DNA of 64,000 nucleotides from Paenibacillus sp. S150 (GCF_019352175.1 NZ_JACBYI010000003.1:186001-250000), one strand, 5' to 3'; positions 43,518 to 51,639 are shown, counted from the stretch's first letter. Program-made: numbers and translations. Notes: generated by a model not told the origin, from the sequence alone.

Positions 43518-43844
43518 ATGGATGATTTCGAAATGTGTCCACGCTTTGAAAAAGCGGTCGATATGCTTAGCAAACGTTGGGTTGCGCTTATAGTGTTCGT
43601 TCTGATGAAGGGACCGCGCCGTTTCGGCGAAATCGAGAGCTGCCTTTCCAATCTCAGCGGCAAGGTGTTGTCCGACCGCTTGAAGGAAATGGAGAATGAA
43701 GGCATCATTCAGCGGACGGTGTACCCTGAAATGCCTGTTCGAATCGAGTATTCGCTGACCAGCAAAGGAAACGCACTGGCTCCCATCCTTGGTGAAATCA
43801 GCAACTGGTCCACGGATTGGATCAAGATCGGCGCAACCAAATGA
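43518..43844 (+). CDS. HxlR-family winged-helix regulator
   Basis: The product is 108 residues, counting from the ATG at 43518 behind GAGGTG. It has the HxlR pattern 'CPRFEKAVDMLSKRWVALIV' and 'GPRRFGEIE', with the conserved N-terminal Cys used for aldehyde or redox sensing in several relatives. It is divergent from the GTP cyclohydrolase II gene and likely controls it. A bidirectional terminator follows. Confidence 0.93.
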   Translation: MDDFEMCPRFEKAVDMLSKRWVALIVFVLMKGPRRFGEIESCLSNLSGKVLSDRLKEMENEGIIQRTVYPEMPVRIEYSLTSKGNALAPILGEISNWSTDWIKIGATK

Positions 43845-43862
43845 TGTCCGGGTTGTATGCGG

Positions 43863-43911
43863 AAATAGCGTCCTGGCGGTTCCATAGACGGAAGCCACCG
43901 GGACGCTATTT
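43863..43911. terminator. Terminator after hxlR
   Basis: AAATAGCGTCC pairs with GGACGCTATTT; CGG and CCG inside extend the stem. It separates hxlR from the convergent ABC permease gene. Confidence 0.8.
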
Positions 43912-43950
43912 GTTATGATTGCATAATACGGTGATACTTTGGAGCGCAGG

Positions 43951-44835
43951 CTAAAGATCCTTGCGCTGAAAACGCAGCAGGCCAATCGTAAAAACCGCCA
44001 ATGTATACAGTACTGCGTAGATTACAAAAGAATCCGACGGGACCGAATTAAAGTCAACCAGCGAAAACGTGCTGAAATTCAAATTAACCAAGCCGCTAAT
44101 CTCGTCAAGGCTGAACAGCTCTGCTGCCATTTTGCGCTGCAGGCCATCCGCCGGCATCAGCAGCGCCATGGCACCCGTGAGATTATGGAGCGTGCCCAGT
44201 GCTTCTTGCTTCAAGCCAAGCGAGCCGCTCAGCTTGTCAATCATTCCCCCAAGCCAGCCTGCACCATAGAGCATGGTCATGAAGACGCCGTTCCCGACCG
44301 CGGAGAATAAGCCGGAACCCAGCATGGACAGGCTGATCAGCAGCGGTACGACCGAGGCGAACAGCAGAAAGGCTTGGACAAGCGCGGTAAAGTCGCGGGG
44401 AATGGCGGCATTCGCAGCGGCAACCAGCAGAATCGCAATAAACAGCAGCAATGCGTATAATATTCCCAGCGTAACATAACCGAGCCACCGACCGAGATAC
44501 CATTTCCAGCGCGGCAACGGCCGGGGCAGCAGGGCTTGCATCACCCCCTGCTCCGCCTCCCCGGCTATAGCCGAGAAAGAGCTGAAAATAGCCAGAAATG
44601 CAATGACAAATGCCCCGAAGAAAAATCCCATGGTCAAAATAAAAACACCGGCCGTAAAATGTTCAATCAGAATGCTCCCATTCGGAATCTCTGAAGTCCG
44701 GCCAGATCCGCTGCTGCCAACAGTACTCGCAACAAACCAGAACGCGAGCAGGAAAACAGCGGTCAACAGCAGGGTCATGAGCATAACCTTCTTGCGAAGC
44801 AGTTCCTTCCAGGTCATTCCCATTATAATTCTCAT
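43951..44835 (-). CDS. ABC-2 type permease of a sigma-factor operon
   Basis: The product is 294 residues with six hydrophobic helices. It begins 'MRIIMGMTWKELLRKKVMLM' and contains 'AEQGVMQALLPRPLPRWKWY', typical of ABC-2 permeases such as NosY/NatB. Its ATG overlaps the ATPase gene by 4 bp. It is the last gene of an ECF sigma, anti-sigma, ATPase, permease series and likely exports a compound that triggers or answers envelope stress. Confidence 0.9.
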   Translation of the reverse strand: MRIIMGMTWKELLRKKVMLMTLLLTAVFLLAFWFVASTVGSSGSGRTSEIPNGSILIEHFTAGVFILTMGFFFGAFVIAFLAIFSSFSAIAGEAEQGVMQALLPRPLPRWKWYLGRWLGYVTLGILYALLLFIAILLVAAANAAIPRDFTALVQAFLLFASVVPLLISLSMLGSGLFSAVGNGVFMTMLYGAGWLGGMIDKLSGSLGLKQEALGTLHNLTGAMALLMPADGLQRKMAAELFSLDEISGLVNLNFSTFSLVDFNSVPSDSFVIYAVLYTLAVFTIGLLRFQRKDL

Positions 44836-45824
44836 TCCCGCTCCCCCCTGTGGCTAAGCCCCGATACAGCAGCCATAAACCACTCTTCAAGCCGTTCTTT
44901 TTTGCGCGCAACCTCATATAAAGTCATACCCTGCTGAATCATCAGTGCATTGAGCCAGCCCGCCTGTTCTTCACTGTCCAGTTCTGCCTCCAGCCACACG
45001 GTGCTTTCATCAAGGGATGAAGGCAAGGCAATGCCGTCTTCCCTCTCATCCACAGCCACAGGCGACTGTCTGATCTGCAGTCCGGTATGGTCAATCAGCC
45101 AGGACAGCAAAAAAGGCGAATAGCCGCCCACTTTAAAATGCCAGCTGGTTCGCTTATTTAATATTTCTGCAACCTTGCCGTGCCGCAGGATTTCGCCGTT
45201 ATTCAGCAGCGCCATCCGGTCGCACAGCACCTCAACATCCTCAAGCAGATGAGAGTTGAGAAAAATGGTGATGCCCCGCTGCTTCAGCTTCTCCAGAATA
45301 CTCCGCACTTCCATGCGCCCGATGGGATCAAGCGCCGATGAAGGCTCGTCCAGGAACACAAGCTCCGGATCATTCACAAGCGCACAGGCCAGTCCAAGCC
45401 GCTGCTGCATTCCCTTGGAATAATGCTTCACCCGGTCCCGCCCGCGTTGCCCAATCCCGACTTCGTCCAGCAGCTCCGGTATTTTGCGGTCTGCCGCAGA
45501 TTTCCCGATACGGCATAAACGGGCGTGGAGCCGCACTACCTCTTCCCCTGTCAGCCATTCCTGATACCGGTATAGCTCCGGCAGATAGCCAATCTTCATC
45601 TTCGCCTCCAGTGAGCCTATAGGATGCCTGAATATAGCGGCACTTCCGCTGGATGGACGGATCAGGCCTGCGAGCATTTTGACAAATGTGCTTTTGCCGG
45701 CACCGTTGGGGCCGAGGAAGCCAAAGGCTTCCCCTTTCTCAACAGTTATCGTTACATCCCGGCAGCCGCGGCCATTGCTGTATTCCTTGGTCAGCAGCCG
45801 GGCTTCAATGGCAGGTGCGTTCAT
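44832..45824 (-). CDS. ABC transporter ATP-binding protein of a sigma-factor operon
   Basis: The product is 330 residues with Walker A 'GPNGAGKST', signature 'YSKGMQQRLGLA' and Walker B 'LVFLDEPSSALD'. The last 100 residues form an accessory domain. The ATG overlaps the upstream gene by 4 bp behind CAGGAG. It energises the permease encoded next. Confidence 0.95.
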   Translation of the reverse strand: MNAPAIEARLLTKEYSNGRGCRDVTITVEKGEAFGFLGPNGAGKSTFVKMLAGLIRPSSGSAAIFRHPIGSLEAKMKIGYLPELYRYQEWLTGEEVVRLHARLCRIGKSAADRKIPELLDEVGIGQRGRDRVKHYSKGMQQRLGLACALVNDPELVFLDEPSSALDPIGRMEVRSILEKLKQRGITIFLNSHLLEDVEVLCDRMALLNNGEILRHGKVAEILNKRTSWHFKVGGYSPFLLSWLIDHTGLQIRQSPVAVDEREDGIALPSSLDESTVWLEAELDSEEQAGWLNALMIQQGMTLYEVARKKERLEEWFMAAVSGLSHRGERE

Positions 45825-46927
45825 TGCGTAATCAACTCCTGAAGCTGATTCATAAATTTTTCTTTATCCTGATACAATGATCCGCCGGACAGCTCCAGCA
45901 GTTGCCCTTTGTTCACCCAGGTTGCCTTATAGACAGGCCCATTGCCGTATTCCACAGTTTCGAGAATCACTTTTATTCCGTCCACTGTAATCTGTTCGGA
46001 ATGATCCCCTTTGACCAAAGGCATGGGCAGGTCTCCGGCCAGGATACTGCTCCGCTGCAGATTGGATTTGAACTCATCCGGAAGAAGCGGAAAGTCAAGG
46101 ACCGCCTGTACAGCTTCTTCAATATTCACAGAAGGATCTACATTCACCACAGGTGTATTCATCTGCATAAGAGTGGCCCAGTGATCATTATCCGTGGATA
46201 AATCATAGTTTACGGATTCGGGAATGTGAAGCGTGACCGGCTTGCCGTCAATGGATGCCGGCAGCAGCTGCTTCGCCCCCAGGTGTTTCAGCGCCTTATT
46301 CACCTCATCAACCTTGAGCGTCAGCGTAACTTCCCTTGAATTGTTTATATACACCGTTTCAATGTTGTCAAAAGCCCCGCCCGTCAGGGCAGCGTAGCCC
46401 AGCTTGGCTTGCAGGGCATCCACCGGCACTTCTCCGTCTACTGTGCCGTATGAAGTGCTGAAGGAGCCGAATTTATTCACAGTTTCATTGAAATTCCCGT
46501 CTTCGCCGAGCTGATAGAAGATATTCCGCAGATCATCTTCATTGACGACTGTAACTTCCTGTACCCGGAATTGGCCAAGGATTGCCGCCATTGCAGTATT
46601 GCCCACTGGAGTAGCGAGCACAGCGGCAAAAACCGCCACGCCCGCAGCCGCCACAGCCCATTTCCGGCGCCGGGTCAATAGAGGGCGCCGCGCCCGTCCC
46701 CGTTTATTGTCAGCCGCAGATCCGGCCATAGGCAGCCCTCCAGCTTCATTATTAGCCTTTTCCGCTGTGGTTGCGCCAGGAATGGAAGGTCCGCTCTTCG
46801 GCTCTGCGCGCTGTCCCCAAGCAGCCCATGCCGGGTTCACCGGCTCAGCGGAGAGTATCTTTTGCATTTTGGCCCAGGCTTCATCTGTACCCGTCTGATC
46901 TGTATGCTTATTCACAGGATTGGTCAT
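45821..46927 (-). CDS. Probable membrane-anchored anti-sigma factor
   Basis: The product is 368 residues. The cytoplasmic N-terminus (1-85) contains 'DEAWAKMQKILSAEPVNPAW'; one membrane helix (about 88-112) and a long extracellular domain follow. Position after an ECF sigma gene, the single helix and the soluble outer part fit an anti-sigma or co-regulator that senses the envelope. No zinc anti-sigma motif (HxxxCxxC) is present, so the binding mode may differ from RsiW-type proteins. It has an AGGAGG and a 4-bp overlap with the ABC ATPase. Confidence 0.75.
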   Translation of the reverse strand: MTNPVNKHTDQTGTDEAWAKMQKILSAEPVNPAWAAWGQRAEPKSGPSIPGATTAEKANNEAGGLPMAGSAADNKRGRARRPLLTRRRKWAVAAAGVAVFAAVLATPVGNTAMAAILGQFRVQEVTVVNEDDLRNIFYQLGEDGNFNETVNKFGSFSTSYGTVDGEVPVDALQAKLGYAALTGGAFDNIETVYINNSREVTLTLKVDEVNKALKHLGAKQLLPASIDGKPVTLHIPESVNYDLSTDNDHWATLMQMNTPVVNVDPSVNIEEAVQAVLDFPLLPDEFKSNLQRSSILAGDLPMPLVKGDHSEQITVDGIKVILETVEYGNGPVYKATWVNKGQLLELSGGSLYQDKEKFMNQLQELITQ

Positions 46928-46983
46928 TTGATATTCCTCCTAAAGTTATGTTAGCGTAGGCAACCTGAGTAACTTCTTAGAAA

Positions 46984-47082
46984 ACTGGCTCCGGAAGCAT
47001 ACGCTTAAGTTTTGTATAGCTATGCGTCTTGAACATGCTCCGTACTGGCCCCGCCCCGCGAAGCATATACTTATATTTTGCA
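46984..47082. repeat. Direct repeat between sigma and anti-sigma genes
   Basis: Two related segments, 46984-47016 and 47044-47082, share ACTGGCYCC, then GAAGCATA-n2-CTTA-n2-TTTTG. Gene-wards, the RNA reads CAAAATATAAGTATATGCTT and CAAAACTTAAGCGTATGCTT. They lie in the 162-bp gap inside the operon. They could be paired protein sites, an RNA element or a decayed mobile repeat. Confidence 0.55.
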
Positions 47083-47089
47083 GCACGGT

Positions 47090-47608
47090 TCAATCCGTCT
47101 GCGGAAGTGATTCTGCGGCCTGCTGTCTCAGCTTAAGCGTCGCCCGGCTCAGCAGGGTTCCGACGACCGGCGGGTTCACGCCAAGCTGGCTTGCAATTTC
47201 CGAGTAGCTGTAGCCCGAGTAACGCAGGAGCAGCGCCTGTCTGTCTCTCTCCGGCAGGCCGTCCAGCCAGGTCCGCACATCCTCCTGATCCAGCTTGCTG
47301 AGTACGGCTTCTTCACCGGAAAGGGGAGCCTCCTCTGCACTGAACAACAGCTCCTGCTTATCCTGGAGCCGCCGCTCCCTGGCTTTTTTGTTCAAATAGT
47401 CATACCCGATCCGGGTGAGCACCCTATGAAGCCAGGCACCCAGCGCATCAGGATCGTCAGGCGGATTACGGTACAATCTGAGAAACACATCCTGGGCTAA
47501 ATCGTCTGCTGCCGACTCGTCGCGCACCAGAGCCGCCAGCTTTCGCCGCACCACCGGGTAGTGTTCATAAAATACAGTGCGAAACATTTCAGATTCCGGA
47601 AATTCCAT
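47090..47608 (-). CDS. ECF-type RNA polymerase sigma factor
   Basis: The product is 172 residues. Region 2 contains 'DESAADDLAQDVFLRLYRNP' and region 4 'YSGYSYSEIASQLGVNPPVV', as in sigma-70 ECF factors. A strong AAGGAGG precedes the ATG. The downstream genes encode a likely anti-sigma factor and an ABC exporter, so it probably activates its own operon in response to envelope damage. A TGATAC/CGTC promoter-like pair lies upstream. Confidence 0.95.
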   Translation of the reverse strand: MEFPESEMFRTVFYEHYPVVRRKLAALVRDESAADDLAQDVFLRLYRNPPDDPDALGAWLHRVLTRIGYDYLNKKARERRLQDKQELLFSAEEAPLSGEEAVLSKLDQEDVRTWLDGLPERDRQALLLRYSGYSYSEIASQLGVNPPVVGTLLSRATLKLRQQAAESLPQTD

Positions 47609-47645
47609 TGTGTTAATCCTCCTTATCAGCTGCAGCTATAAGTAA

Positions 47646-47672
47646 GACGAACGCCGAAGCAATTTTGTATCA
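47646..47672 (-). promoter_or_regulatory. Candidate ECF promoter (autoregulatory)
   Basis: On the minus strand TGATAC (47672-47667) and CGTC (47649-47646) are 17 bp apart. This resembles ECF promoters of the SigX/SigW type (TGAAAC, CGTC/CGTA). The implied start leaves a leader of about 30 nt before the sigma gene. Confidence 0.45.
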
Positions 47673-47727
47673 GGATATACGGTATTTTTATCATAGCATT
47701 TGTATAAGTCCCGTTCCGAACACCAAA

Positions 47728-47759
47728 AAGCAGCTTCTTCCATTAAGAAGAAACTGCTT
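47728..47759 (-). terminator. Hairpin upstream of the sigma gene, terminator-like on the minus strand
   Basis: On the minus strand AAGCAG-tTTCTTC... forms a 13-bp stem (one mismatch) around a 6-nt loop, ending in GCTTTTTGG. It would stop antisense transcription coming from the 48256 gene across the Met-rich gene before the sigma operon. Apart from this and the ECF promoter, nothing else is evident in 47609-47880; 47881-47951 is the AT-rich upstream region of the Met-rich gene. Confidence 0.6.
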
Positions 47760-47951
47760 CTTCATCTGTAGCAAAAGCCTACATACCGATGTCAAGTATT
47801 CATATTATTACTATCCGCAAGGTCTGATTATCCATATTTGAGACGAAAAATGAATTTTTTTGGACATTTTGCTCACATAAAGTTGCTTATTCCAGGTAAA
47901 TATAGTAATTTATAAAGTGAACCTATTAAAAAATGAAAGGTGGTGCGGACA

Positions 47952-48164
47952 ATGGAAATGATGTGTATGGAAATGATGATGAACATGTGTATGGAAGATA
48001 TGATGGCCAGAATGAACACGATGAAGATGTGCATGGAAAAAATGCCGGAAATGGGCATGACGGACATGGATATGGATATGATGATGAAAAAAATGCAGGA
48101 CTGTGATGAAATGATGACGATGTGCATGACAATGATGCGTGAAGGCATGCAAATGTCAAAGTAA
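47952..48164 (+). CDS. Small Met/Cys-rich acidic protein, unknown family
   Basis: The product is 70 residues from the ATG at 47952, which lies 11 nt after AAAGG; in-frame GTGs at 47940 and 47943 overlap the ribosome binding site. Of the residues, 32 are Met (46 percent), 5 Cys, 13 Asp/Glu and 7 Lys/Arg. There is no Leu, Ile, Val, Phe, Tyr, Trp or His. Typical runs are MEMMCMEMMMNMCMEDMM and MDMDMMMKKM. It has its own terminator and no same-strand neighbour. The composition suggests thioether/thiolate copper(I) or silver binding, or a methionine oxidation sink. No known family was recognised. Low sequence complexity leaves some doubt, but start, stop and terminator are well placed. Confidence 0.72.
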   Translation: MEMMCMEMMMNMCMEDMMARMNTMKMCMEKMPEMGMTDMDMDMMMKKMQDCDEMMTMCMTMMREGMQMSK

Positions 48165-48175
48165 TCATTATTGGT

Positions 48176-48210
48176 CATGGCAGAGCAGACTAACTGCATG
48201 CCTTTTTTTT
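48176..48210 (+). terminator. Terminator after the Met-rich gene
   Basis: CATGGCAG pairs with CTGCATG (one bulged G) around a 10-nt loop, followed by CC and eight T. It begins 12 bp after the stop codon. Confidence 0.85.
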
Positions 48211-48255
48211 GTCTTTTTGGGGCAATCCGGATTAATTATATGCATGAATAGCTCT

Positions 48256-48570
48256 CTATCTGATCTTGATATATCTCTCCTGAATTTGCTTGGCCAGGGT
48301 AATCCGCTCCAGCTTCAGCTCCCAGATCCGTTCTTTCCACCGTTCGCTCTCCGGAGCATCCTCGTCATCTCTCAGCTTGTCGAACAATTCCAGCAGCAGC
48401 AGATTAATTTGATCAAAGCGGCTCCATAATTCCTTCACATTCTCTATTCTCCGTTGCTCTTCAGCCGTTTCCTTGTAATTCTTCAAGCTCTCTATGATGT
48501 CAGCCTGCCACTGTCCATCGTTAATTGCTTTGGCATAGTTTAGAAGATCCAGATAATCATCGACTGACAT
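48256..48570 (-). CDS. Small helical hypothetical protein
   Basis: The product is 104 residues, counting from the ATG at 48570 (MSVDDYLDLLNYAKAIND), 9 nt after AAGGAG. Longer in-frame starts would cross the promoter. It is predicted almost entirely helical and highly charged ('NYKETAEEQRRIENVKELWS', 'RWKERIWELKLERITLAKQI'), compatible with a coiled coil or a protein-binding role. No family was recognised. A near-consensus promoter with an overlapping palindrome lies upstream, so it is probably a regulated single gene. Confidence 0.78.
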   Translation of the reverse strand: MSVDDYLDLLNYAKAINDGQWQADIIESLKNYKETAEEQRRIENVKELWSRFDQINLLLLELFDKLRDDEDAPESERWKERIWELKLERITLAKQIQERYIKIR

Positions 48571-48597
48571 GTGTACCGACTCCTTAATCCCTTTTAT

Positions 48598-48632
48598 ACC
48601 AAGTATTATACTCGGTATTATAAATAATGCAA
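48598..48632 (-). promoter_or_regulatory. Sigma-A promoter with operator palindrome
   Basis: On the minus strand TTGCAT (48632-48627) and TATAAT (48610-48605) are 16 bp apart. A 19-bp palindrome ACCGAGTAT-a-ATACTTGGT (48616-48598, one mismatch) covers the -10, as a repressor site would. Confidence 0.65.
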
Positions 48633-48643
48633 TAGTCTGCGGA

Positions 48644-48681
48644 TAAAAAAACAAGGGCGGATTTAAGAACATCCACCCTTG
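48644..48681 (-). terminator. Terminator of the PTS operon
   Basis: On the minus strand CAAGGGTGGAT pairs with ATCCGCCCTTG around an 8-nt loop, followed by seven or more T. It starts 21 bp after the EIICB stop. Confidence 0.92.
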
Positions 48682-48701
48682 CTGCTTACTGTGCGCGTTT
48701 T

Positions 48702-50153
48702 CTACAGGAGTTTATTAATGTCATCCTTGATCTGCTCCGATTGCGGACCAAATACAATTTGCACCGCGCCCTGGCCCAGTCTCATTACCCCGGATGCTCC
48801 CAATTGCTTCAGCTCGGCGTCCTTGACTGCTTTCTCATCATTGACAATAAGCCGCAGCCGTGTGATGCAGGCATCAATGTTGCGGATGTTGGACGGACCA
48901 CCGACACTTGCCAGAATTTTAACCGCTCTGGCGGAGGCCGAAATCTTGGTGCCGCTCACATCGGCTTCCAGAACTTCATCCTCGGTTTCATCCTCGCGTC
49001 CGGGTGTTTTCAGGTTGAATCTGACAATAATAAACCGGAAGAGCACATAGTAGAGAACAAAGAATCCAAGGCCTGCAGGAATCAAAATCCAAGCGTTTGT
49101 TGACAGCTTCATATTCAGCAAGTAATCGATCAGCCCTGCGGAGAAACCAAATCCCAGCTTCACATCGAGCACATACATCAGGAAGCCGGCAAAGCCGGTG
49201 AGCAAGGCATGGATCAGATACAGCACCGGTGCGATGAACATGAAGGAGAATTCAAGCGGCTCGGTAATCCCCGTCAAGAAGGAGGCGATCGCTGAACCAA
49301 TGAAGATGGAGGCAACCATTTTGCGTTTTTCCGGTTTGGCCGTATGAATAAAGGCGAGCGCCGCTCCGGGCAGTGCAAACATCATAATCGGGAAAAAGCC
49401 TGTCATGAACATTCCGGCAGATTTGTCTCCGGCGAAGAAGCGCCACAAGTCGCCGTGGACTAGCTTTCCGGCTGCGTCGGTGAAATCGCCGATTTGAAAC
49501 CAGGCAATGGCGTTGATGACATGGTGAAGCCCAAAAGGAATAAGCAGGCGGTTCGCGGTGCCAAAGATAAAGGCGCCGACTGCGCCGAGACCCACAACCC
49601 AGGTGCCAAAATCACTGATTACATCTTGAACAGGACTCCAGACCATTCCGACCAGGACAGCCAGCACCATAGTGGTTACCGCAGTGATAATCGGAACAAA
49701 ACGTTTGCCGGCGAAGAACCCGAGCCAATCCGGCATTTTAATATTGTGGTATTTCTTGTAGAGGAAGGCAGCCCACGCTCCTGCAAAGATCCCTCCGAGC
49801 ACGCCCATATTCAGCTGGACATCGTCGCCGATGAAGGGCATCTGCGCAGGAATGACTTTCAGGATGCTGTCGAGAATCTGGTAGGCAATCAGTGCAGACA
49901 GTGCCGCTACTGCATCACCGGCAAATCCTATGGCTACCCCGATGGCAAAAATCAGGGCCAGATTGCCAAAGATTGCACCCGCGCCTGCGTTCAGGAAGGG
50001 AGTAATATAAGTGTTGATAAACCGGCCCAGCGCGCCTAAATGGAAATCCTTCTCGTAGTTAATCAGTGCGAACCCTTGCAGAATAGCCGCCGCCGGAAGC
50101 GTTGCTACCGGAAGCATCAGTGACTTGCCCAATTTTTGCAGAAAAGCCAACAT
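48702..50153 (-). CDS. PTS glucose/N-acetylglucosamine-type EIICB component
   Basis: The product is 483 residues, counting from the ATG at 50153 (MLAFLQKLGKSLMLPVAT) with AAGGGG upstream. The EIIC membrane domain (1-380) contains 'PFGLHHVINAIAWFQIG' and 'GITEPLEFSFMFIAPVLY'. A linker leads to EIIB with the phosphorylated cysteine in 'NIDACITRLRLIV'. The 'GDLWRFFAGDKSAGMFMTGF' loop points to N-acetylglucosamine rather than glucose, but specificity is uncertain. It works with the EIIA encoded just upstream under the GlcT-type antiterminator. Confidence 0.93.
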   Translation of the reverse strand: MLAFLQKLGKSLMLPVATLPAAAILQGFALINYEKDFHLGALGRFINTYITPFLNAGAGAIFGNLALIFAIGVAIGFAGDAVAALSALIAYQILDSILKVIPAQMPFIGDDVQLNMGVLGGIFAGAWAAFLYKKYHNIKMPDWLGFFAGKRFVPIITAVTTMVLAVLVGMVWSPVQDVISDFGTWVVGLGAVGAFIFGTANRLLIPFGLHHVINAIAWFQIGDFTDAAGKLVHGDLWRFFAGDKSAGMFMTGFFPIMMFALPGAALAFIHTAKPEKRKMVASIFIGSAIASFLTGITEPLEFSFMFIAPVLYLIHALLTGFAGFLMYVLDVKLGFGFSAGLIDYLLNMKLSTNAWILIPAGLGFFVLYYVLFRFIIVRFNLKTPGREDETEDEVLEADVSGTKISASARAVKILASVGGPSNIRNIDACITRLRLIVNDEKAVKDAELKQLGASGVMRLGQGAVQIVFGPQSEQIKDDINKLL

Positions 50154-50209
50154 CACAATCATCCCCTTATTTCGGTATTTTGCCCTGCATAACGATGAAG
50201 CTGTATGAA

Positions 50210-50722
50210 TTATTGCCTGGATGCCACGGTTAGAATACTGTCTTTGCCCGCTGTTACCTGGCCATAATGGCAGGCGACTTCAGGAGCAATTTCCCCAATG
50301 CCGGTCACAATGACCGGTGTAATGGTCTGATAACCGGCTGCCTGTATAGCAGCTATATCGAATTCAATCAGGAGCTGTCCTGCTTTTACTTCGTCTCCGC
50401 TGGCAATATGGCTGATGAACCCATTGCCCTTCAGGCTTACGGTATCAATTCCGATATGCAGCAGCAGCTGCAGTCCGGAGGAATGCTCAAGGATCACGGC
50501 ATGGCTGGATTTGACCACGTGGGCGATTCTCCCGTCAAACGGGGCGGTTAATTTCCCCTCACGGGGTTCGATGGCTATTCCCCGGCCCATGTGTCCGCCT
50601 GCAAAAGTCTCATCCGGCACACCGGCTAATGGAACGGCCAGGCCGCTGACAGGGGCTGAAATCTCCAGCGCGGGCTGTCCAGCGGGTTTCTCTTCTTTTT
50701 TGGATTTCCATTTGGAAAACAT
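50210..50722 (-). CDS. PTS glucose-type EIIA component
   Basis: The product is 170 residues, counting from the ATG at 50722, 8 nt after GAGGAG. The phosphorylatable H89 is in 'LLLHIGIDTVSLKGNGF', with the helper H74 in 'KSSHAVILEH'. It transfers phosphate from HPr to the EIIB domain of the next gene. It is the middle gene of a glcT-EIIA-EIICB operon with gaps of about 45 and 56 bp. Confidence 0.95.
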   Translation of the reverse strand: MFSKWKSKKEEKPAGQPALEISAPVSGLAVPLAGVPDETFAGGHMGRGIAIEPREGKLTAPFDGRIAHVVKSSHAVILEHSSGLQLLLHIGIDTVSLKGNGFISHIASGDEVKAGQLLIEFDIAAIQAAGYQTITPVIVTGIGEIAPEVACHYGQVTAGKDSILTVASRQ

Positions 50723-50766
50723 TGCTTCCACTCCTCGCCGCTGCGGTTAATTATTCTATGATAGTG

Positions 50767-51639
50767 TTACGGCCGCTGCTGTTTATCCAAGGTCTGGAAC
50801 AACCGGCGCAAATGCATGGCGAGGAAGCATATTTCTTCTTCCGGAACCTCTGCGCCCAGTGAGCTCTGCATAACCTTGCCCAGTTTCCGGGCCAGCTTGT
50901 ATTCCTCTTTGTATTCCTTCTTGATATGCTTCACGAACGGATTGTCTATAAGCGAGCCCTGGAGAATCCGTTCAATGGAAAATCTCAGATGTATCATCAG
51001 CCGGACATGATTCATGCTGCCATGCGCAAAGGTTAAATTGCGTTCCCCGCGAATCATATCCAGCAGCTCGCTTACAATATTGGAGGCTTTGACCAGTTGT
51101 CCTACCGGCACATTGCTGACCGCCGAATATACGTGATAAGTCAGAAATCCCACTTCATCTTCAGGGATCTGGACCCCAAATTCCGCACTGATTTTCTCCG
51201 CTGCCCTGTAAGCGATCTCAAATTCCTTGGGAAAGGACATCCTGGTTTCCTTAAGGAACGGGTTGACAATGTCCATGCCGTTCCGGAGACGGTATATGGT
51301 GAACTGGATATGGCTGGGGAGCGCCAAATAGATTTTGTCGTTCAACTTGCCGGAAAATTCAAGGGCAATATCCGCAATAATATCATCCGTAATTCTCATC
51401 ACCCTGGGATCAATATCTTCGAGCAAAATCTGGTATTGGCTCCATTCCTCGCGATCCTCCAGCCGGAACAATTTCTCAATCCGCTGGTCATTTGCCTCAA
51501 TGACACCCGAATCTTTGACCGCAAAGCCGATCCCTTTGCCAATAATCACATATTCCTTGCCCTTCCTGCCTCCTTGCACCATCACAACGTTGTTTCCAAT
51601 TACCCGCAGCACCTCAAACTGCTCGTTTTCCTTGGCCAA
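50767..51639 (-). CDS. glcT: PRD-containing transcription antiterminator, GlcT/LicT type
   Basis: The product is 290 residues, counting from a TTG at 51639, 6 nt after AAGGAGG. The RNA-binding CAT domain (1-60, 'EVLRVIGNNVVMVQGGRKGK') is followed by PRD1 (about 70-170) and PRD2 (about 175-285) with conserved histidines in 'PSHIQFTIYRL', 'LTYHVYS', 'MIHLRFSIERIL' and 'LAMHLRRLF'. It binds a RAT hairpin and prevents termination when the sugar is present. Here its own RAT/terminator lies upstream of glcT, so it controls itself as well as the PTS genes. Confidence 0.94.
   Translation of the reverse strand: MAKENEQFEVLRVIGNNVVMVQGGRKGKEYVIIGKGIGFAVKDSGVIEANDQRIEKLFRLEDREEWSQYQILLEDIDPRVMRITDDIIADIALEFSGKLNDKIYLALPSHIQFTIYRLRNGMDIVNPFLKETRMSFPKEFEIAYRAAEKISAEFGVQIPEDEVGFLTYHVYSAVSNVPVGQLVKASNIVSELLDMIRGERNLTFAHGSMNHVRLMIHLRFSIERILQGSLIDNPFVKHIKKEYKEEYKLARKLGKVMQSSLGAEVPEEEICFLAMHLRRLFQTLDKQQRP

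Noticed and set aside
47910..48199. Three overlapping minus-strand frames rich in His, Ser or Ile opposite the Met-rich gene
   Set aside because: They are the complements of repeated ATG/GAT codons. The plus strand has the ribosome binding site and the terminator.
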